Source: an uncultured Chloroflexota bacterium
GTDB taxonomy: Bacteria; Chloroflexota; Chloroflexia; Chloroflexales; Roseiflexaceae
DNA length: 16,555 bases
Assembly: GCA_903871975.1 (NCBI GenBank)
Contig: CAIQIY010000129.1
Location: 1-16,555, forward strand
Direction of reading: 5' to 3'
The notes beneath the pieces were generated by a model. It did no database searches and was not told the origin of the DNA. It saw only the letters and a program-made list of their open reading frames with translations. The position numbers were made by a program, and so were the translations under genes. Positions 13,452-16,555 of the stretch are shown in pieces (position 1 is the stretch's first letter; every line of letters begins with the position of its first letter).

Positions 13452-15302
13452 GTGAGCGACGAGCCCGAGACGCAGGTTGCGCCGACCGCCGATGTCGGGG
13501 GTGTCGGTGTATTCCACAACTATCGCCTCGACCAGCGGCTCGGCCACGAAGAGTTGGCGCTGGTGTACGTGGCGACCCACATGACGCTCGACCGGCGCGT
13601 GCAGATCCGCATTCTGCGCCGCAGCGACTGGGTGTCGGTGAGCCGGTTCCAGCTGGCCGGCCGGCTGGCGGCGCGCCTCAGCCACCCGCACCTGGTGCCG
13701 GTGATCGATGCCGGCCACGATCCGCAGGTGGGCGACTTCATGGTGATGCCGGACCTCGGCGCCCGCCCGCTGGACCAGCTGCTGGCCAGTGGGCCGCTCG
13801 AGCCGTTGCTGGCGGTGCGCATCACCGCGCAGATCGGTGCGGCGCTCGACTACCTGCATACGCAGGGGATCATTCACCGCGACATCCAGCCGTGCCACAT
13901 CGCCGTCACCGACCAGGGCACTGCGTATCTCGGCAACCTCAGCCTGGCGGTGGCACCCGACGGCCCGGACCTGAGTGAGCTCATCGATGCCGATGTCCTG
14001 ACGCCCTACGCTGCACCCGAGCAGACGCTGCGACCGGGTAGCGCCACGCCTGCGCTCGATATCTACGCGCTCGGTGTGGTGCTGCACGAGATGCTGTTCG
14101 GCACGTTGCCGCCACCCGACCTCGCGAGCCAGCCGTTCGCCAGCGAGCAGCCCGACCTGATCGAGATCGAGCAGGTGATGCGGCGAATGCTGGCGCATGC
14201 ACCGTTGCAGCGCTACGGCAGCGCGGCGAGCGTCACGGCTGCGCTGCGCCACTGCCTGCGGCAGCTGCTCGATTCCGAACAGCCGGAGATGAACGAGGAG
14301 CGCTGGGACGCGACCGCCGAATGGCTCGAGAATCCGCTCGAGACGGTGATGGAACCATTGCTCGACCGCGATGTGCTGCGGCGCAGTCGCGCGCGCGCCG
14401 ACATGATCCATCGCACTGGGTCCGTCAGGCGGCTGCTCGACCGCTGGAGCCGTCAGGGGTTGTTGCGCCGTCGGCAGCTCGGTCAGCTCATTCAGCCAGA
14501 GCACGTCGTCAGCTATAATGCGTACCGGTATCGGCTGGAAGTCTCGTACGACCGCCGCGGGGCGCCGTTCAGTCGGGTGCGGCCGATCGGCGACTCGGTG
14601 GCCGATGATGTCGGGGCACCGCTGCCGGATCGCTGGTCGGTTCTGGTGCCCGACGCCGAGCCGTTCGTGGCGGTGGCACCGACGCCCTGGCCGATTCCCG
14701 GCTCGCGGCGCCTGGTGTCGTGCACGGTGTGCGATGGCGCGATCCAGCTGCCGTGTGCTGCCTGCGATGGCAGCGGCGTCGGGCGCGTGCGCCGCTCCGG
14801 TGCCGCCGGCAGCTGCGCCCAGTGCAGTGGTCGCGGGGAGATCACCTGCACGGCCTGCGAGGGCCGCGGCAACCAGATCGAGGAAGTCGTGTTCCTGTGG
14901 TCGCGTCGCGCGGTGCGCGAGCAGGCGGCCGACGAGACGCCCGGGCCGCCACAGCACAGCATGCAGGCGCAGGATATGGTGGTGTTCGACGGGCCGATCG
15001 AGTTGCGCGATCCGCGCTGGCTGCAGATCGCGCCGTTGCGCGGGCTGGTCGAACAGGCGATGCGCACCGCCGAAGCCGATGAGCGCCCGCTGGCTGCGCG
15101 CCTCGAGGTGCGCGGCGTTCCGGTCACCGAGGTCAACTATGTGCGCAACCAGCGCCGGGGCACGATGTGGCTGGTCGGCTTCGACCATCGCGTCACCGGC
15201 GATCGTTCGGTGTATGATTGGGAGCGCGCGGCACTGTATGGCGCGGTGCTGGCGTTGCTGGTGGTGCTGGTGGCATTGGCGCTGGTGTGGCGCAGTGCCT
15301 GA
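13452..15302 (+). CDS. Pseudokinase fused to a DnaJ-type CxxCxGxG zinc-finger region, C-terminally membrane-anchored
   Basis: 616 aa. Residues about 22-270 have a serine/threonine kinase fold, but catalysis looks lost. The glycine loop is LGHEELALV (30-38), the ATP-binding Lys is Arg53 (VQIRIL), the helix-C Glu position holds Ala69, the loop reads HRDIQPCH (142-149; usual HRDxKxxN), and DFG is GNL (161-163). Fold-keeping elements remain: APE (188-190) and DIYALG (203-208). Residues 424-473 carry four CxxC pairs (424/427, 435/438, 455/458, 466/469), three with the GxG tail, as in the DnaJ zinc-binding domain; no J-domain is present. One hydrophobic helix (594-613) ends the chain, so the bulk probably faces the cytoplasm. 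GTG 13452 is inferred from the promoter. An acyl-CoA-binding protein gene follows 18 bp on. Function unknown. Confidence 0.82.
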   Translation: MSDEPETQVAPTADVGGVGVFHNYRLDQRLGHEELALVYVATHMTLDRRVQIRILRRSDWVSVSRFQLAGRLAARLSHPHLVPVIDAGHDPQVGDFMVMPDLGARPLDQLLASGPLEPLLAVRITAQIGAALDYLHTQGIIHRDIQPCHIAVTDQGTAYLGNLSLAVAPDGPDLSELIDADVLTPYAAPEQTLRPGSATPALDIYALGVVLHEMLFGTLPPPDLASQPFASEQPDLIEIEQVMRRMLAHAPLQRYGSAASVTAALRHCLRQLLDSEQPEMNEERWDATAEWLENPLETVMEPLLDRDVLRRSRARADMIHRTGSVRRLLDRWSRQGLLRRRQLGQLIQPEHVVSYNAYRYRLEVSYDRRGAPFSRVRPIGDSVADDVGAPLPDRWSVLVPDAEPFVAVAPTPWPIPGSRRLVSCTVCDGAIQLPCAACDGSGVGRVRRSGAAGSCAQCSGRGEITCTACEGRGNQIEEVVFLWSRRAVREQAADETPGPPQHSMQAQDMVVFDGPIELRDPRWLQIAPLRGLVEQAMRTAEADERPLAARLEVRGVPVTEVNYVRNQRRGTMWLVGFDHRVTGDRSVYDWERAALYGAVLALLVVLVALALVWRSA

Positions 15303-15320
15303 GCAGATGGCGTACACGTG

Positions 15321-15584
15321 ATGGATGCTGCAGATCTCTTGGCGGCGTTTGCCGCCGCCGCCGAACGCGCGACGCGCTTGCCGCGACGGCCCGACCCGGC
15401 GACGCTTCTGCGCTTGTATGCGCTGTACAAACAGGCACGCAGCGGCGATGCGGCCGACGCGGCCCCCAGCCTGCTGGACCCGGTCGGCCGGGCGAAGCAT
15501 GCGGCGTGGGCCGAATTGCGTGGCATGTCGACCGATACGGCGATGCGCGAGTACATCGCGCTGGTCGACCGCCTCGCCGGGTAG
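15321..15584 (+). CDS. Acyl-CoA-binding protein (ACBP family)
   Basis: 87 aa, exactly the size of a single-domain ACBP, a four-helix cytoplasmic protein that binds long-chain acyl-CoA esters. The signature LRLYALYKQARSGD (30-43) contains the binding Tyr33 or Tyr36 and Lys37. DPVGRAKHAAWAEL (53-66) has Lys59 and Trp63, and GMSTDTAMREYIALV (68-82) has Tyr78. These correspond to Tyr28, Lys32, Lys54 and Tyr73 of bovine ACBP. A GTG three bases earlier is an alternative start; the ribosome binding site is weak. ACBPs are common in eukaryotes and scattered in bacteria. Here it lies 18 bp after the pseudokinase and before an alpha/beta hydrolase, suggesting a shared lipid-related role, which is inference. 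Confidence 0.9.
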   Translation: MDAADLLAAFAAAAERATRLPRRPDPATLLRLYALYKQARSGDAADAAPSLLDPVGRAKHAAWAELRGMSTDTAMREYIALVDRLAG

Positions 15585-15594
15585 GCGTGAGTCC

Positions 15595-15732
15595 ATGCGC
15601 CGCTTCGCGGCGCCCGATGGGTGCGACCTGTTGTTCTTCCAGGGCAACGCCGACGGCGGTGCCACCTGGTCGCTGGCGGCGATCGGGGTGCGCTGGATCG
15701 ATGGTGTGCCGACACATGCCGGGAGGCAATGC
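15595..15732 (+). other. Possible in-frame N-terminal extension of the alpha/beta hydrolase
   Basis: ATG 15595, 10 bp after the acyl-CoA-binding protein stop, opens a frame that runs without a stop into the hydrolase. Its 46 codons have strong G/C third positions until about 15710, then lose the bias just before the hydrolase ribosome binding site. The peptide (DLLFFQGNADGGATWSLAA and onward) matches no hydrolase N-terminus I know. Only a weak ribosome binding site precedes it. Confidence 0.4.
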
Positions 15733-16555
15733 ATGGATCCCGCAACGCACGAATTGGTCATCGATGGTGTTCGGCTGCGGCTGCATCGCGGCGGCGACGG
15801 CCCGGCGCTGGTGTTCGTCCATGGCCTGACCGATCATGGGCTCTACTGGTCACGGCTGATGCGCGCCTGTGCAGCCAGCCACACCGTCGTGTGCTACGAC
15901 TCGCGCGGCCATGGGCAGAGCGATGATTCGCCGACCGACTACCACCTCGAGACGCTCGCCGGCGATCTGCTGGGGCTCGTCGATGCGCTTGGGCTCGAAC
16001 GCCCGGTGCTGATCGGCCACTCGATGGGCGGCTCGACCGCCGCCGTCGCCGCCGCGCGCGCACCCGAGCGCTTCGCTGGCGTCGTCCTCGAGGACCCGGT
16101 GTGGGGTAGTCGGCGGGCGACGGCGGACGACATGGCGGCGCTCATTCCGGGGTGGGCCGAGCAGGTGGTGCGGCGCCGCGCGATGAGCCTGGCAGACTTG
16201 CTCGCCGAGGTGCGCGCCGAGTCGCCCGATTGGGACGACGAGGATTACCAGTTGTGGGCCGAGTCGAAGCTGATGGTGCGCCCGGCGGCGCTCGGCGTGT
16301 TGCCGAGCTTCGTGCGCGATTGGCTGGCCGATGCGCGCCGCATCACCGCGCCGTTGCTCGTGCTCACCGGCGAACCGGAGCGGGGGGCGATCGTGGATTT
16401 GGCGGCCGAACAGGCGCTGCTCGCCGCGCGCCCGGCGACGACGGTGGCGCGCTTCGCCGGCACGGGCCATCAGGTGCGGCGCGTGCGCTTCGCCGATGTG
16501 GTGGCGCTGCTGCAACGCTGGCTGGCACAGCCCGGCGCCGGTGGCGCGCTGGCGC
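15733..16555 (+). CDS. Alpha/beta hydrolase, 3' end cut by the window
   Basis: 274 residues are visible and no stop is reached. The fold signature is clear: VFVHGLTDHG (27-36) with the oxyanion HG, YDSRGHGQSD (55-64), the nucleophile elbow GHSMGGS with Ser97, LLVLTGEPE (208-216) where the catalytic acid would be Glu213 or Glu216 rather than the usual Asp, and GTGHQVRR with candidate His246. The chain is nearly complete at the edge. ATG 15733 follows GGGAGG (15721-15726) at 6 nt. The same frame stays open upstream to ATG 15595, adding 46 G/C3-biased residues that look coding, so a longer form cannot be excluded. The substrate cannot be read from sequence; ester or thioester hydrolysis would suit the neighbouring acyl-CoA-binding protein. 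Confidence 0.85.
   Translation, partial: MDPATHELVIDGVRLRLHRGGDGPALVFVHGLTDHGLYWSRLMRACAASHTVVCYDSRGHGQSDDSPTDYHLETLAGDLLGLVDALGLERPVLIGHSMGGSTAAVAAARAPERFAGVVLEDPVWGSRRATADDMAALIPGWAEQVVRRRAMSLADLLAEVRAESPDWDDEDYQLWAESKLMVRPAALGVLPSFVRDWLADARRITAPLLVLTGEPERGAIVDLAAEQALLAARPATTVARFAGTGHQVRRVRFADVVALLQRWLAQPGAGGALA

Noticed and set aside
14491..14519. TTCAGC and a perfect TATAAT 17 bp apart inside the pseudokinase gene
   Set aside because: The -35 matches only three of six positions, and the TATAAT arises from codons of the SYNAY peptide. There is no gene start nearby downstream.
13452..15302. Active serine/threonine protein kinase or DnaJ chaperone
   Set aside because: The ATP-binding lysine and the DFG Asp are missing, and there is no J-domain with HPD, so neither activity can be assigned on sequence.
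13344..15761. 805-codon open frame on the minus strand opposite the pseudokinase, ACBP and hydrolase genes
   Set aside because: It spans several well-supported plus-strand genes and their intergenic gaps, has low-complexity Arg/Ala/Gln composition and shows no recognisable domain.

Overview
The window is GC-rich and densely coded. It most resembles a member of the Chloroflexota. This is inferred from three things: a coenzyme F420 gene cluster with a stand-alone nitroreductase beside cofE, lipoprotein-anchored sugar-binding proteins with a twin-arginine leader, and kinase-like membrane proteins. No rRNA, tRNA, insertion sequence, CRISPR array or phage gene was seen.

Layout. (1) Positions 3-104 hold the last 33 codons of an unidentified gene. 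(2) Positions 144-6361 form a five-gene plus-strand operon behind a near-consensus promoter (144-172) and a leader of about 365 nt. The genes are a sugar ABC binding lipoprotein, two ABC permeases, a CRTAC1-like FG-GAP/ASPIC lipoprotein and a histidine-rich membrane protein of unknown family. No ABC ATPase is present. (3) Positions 6399-7766 hold a GH4 alpha-galactosidase (melA) with its own promoter, which suggests that the upstream transporter imports alpha-galactosides. A perfect 11-bp hairpin (7776-7803) closes this convergent boundary.

(4) Positions 13226 down to 7857 form a minus-strand coenzyme F420 operon: cofE, a stand-alone FbiB-type nitroreductase, an Eis-like GNAT acetyltransferase, cofD, cofC and an F420-dependent LLM-class oxidoreductase. 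Genes overlap or nearly abut (TGATG between cofE and the nitroreductase, ATGA between cofD and cofC). CofC, CofD, CofE and the nitroreductase would make and extend F420 from the deazaflavin Fo, and the last gene would use it. The Fo synthase genes (cofG/cofH or fbiC) are not in the window.

(5) Positions 13387-16555 run on the plus strand, divergent from the F420 operon. They encode a pseudokinase fused to a DnaJ-type CxxCxGxG zinc-finger region and a C-terminal membrane anchor, then a small acyl-CoA-binding protein, then an alpha/beta hydrolase cut by the window end.

The parts that look least described are the pseudokinase/DnaJ-finger/tail-anchor protein with its acyl-CoA-binding neighbour, the pairing of a CRTAC1-like lipoprotein with a duplicated-HxxEH membrane protein inside a sugar transporter operon, and an Eis-like acetyltransferase inside an F420 operon.
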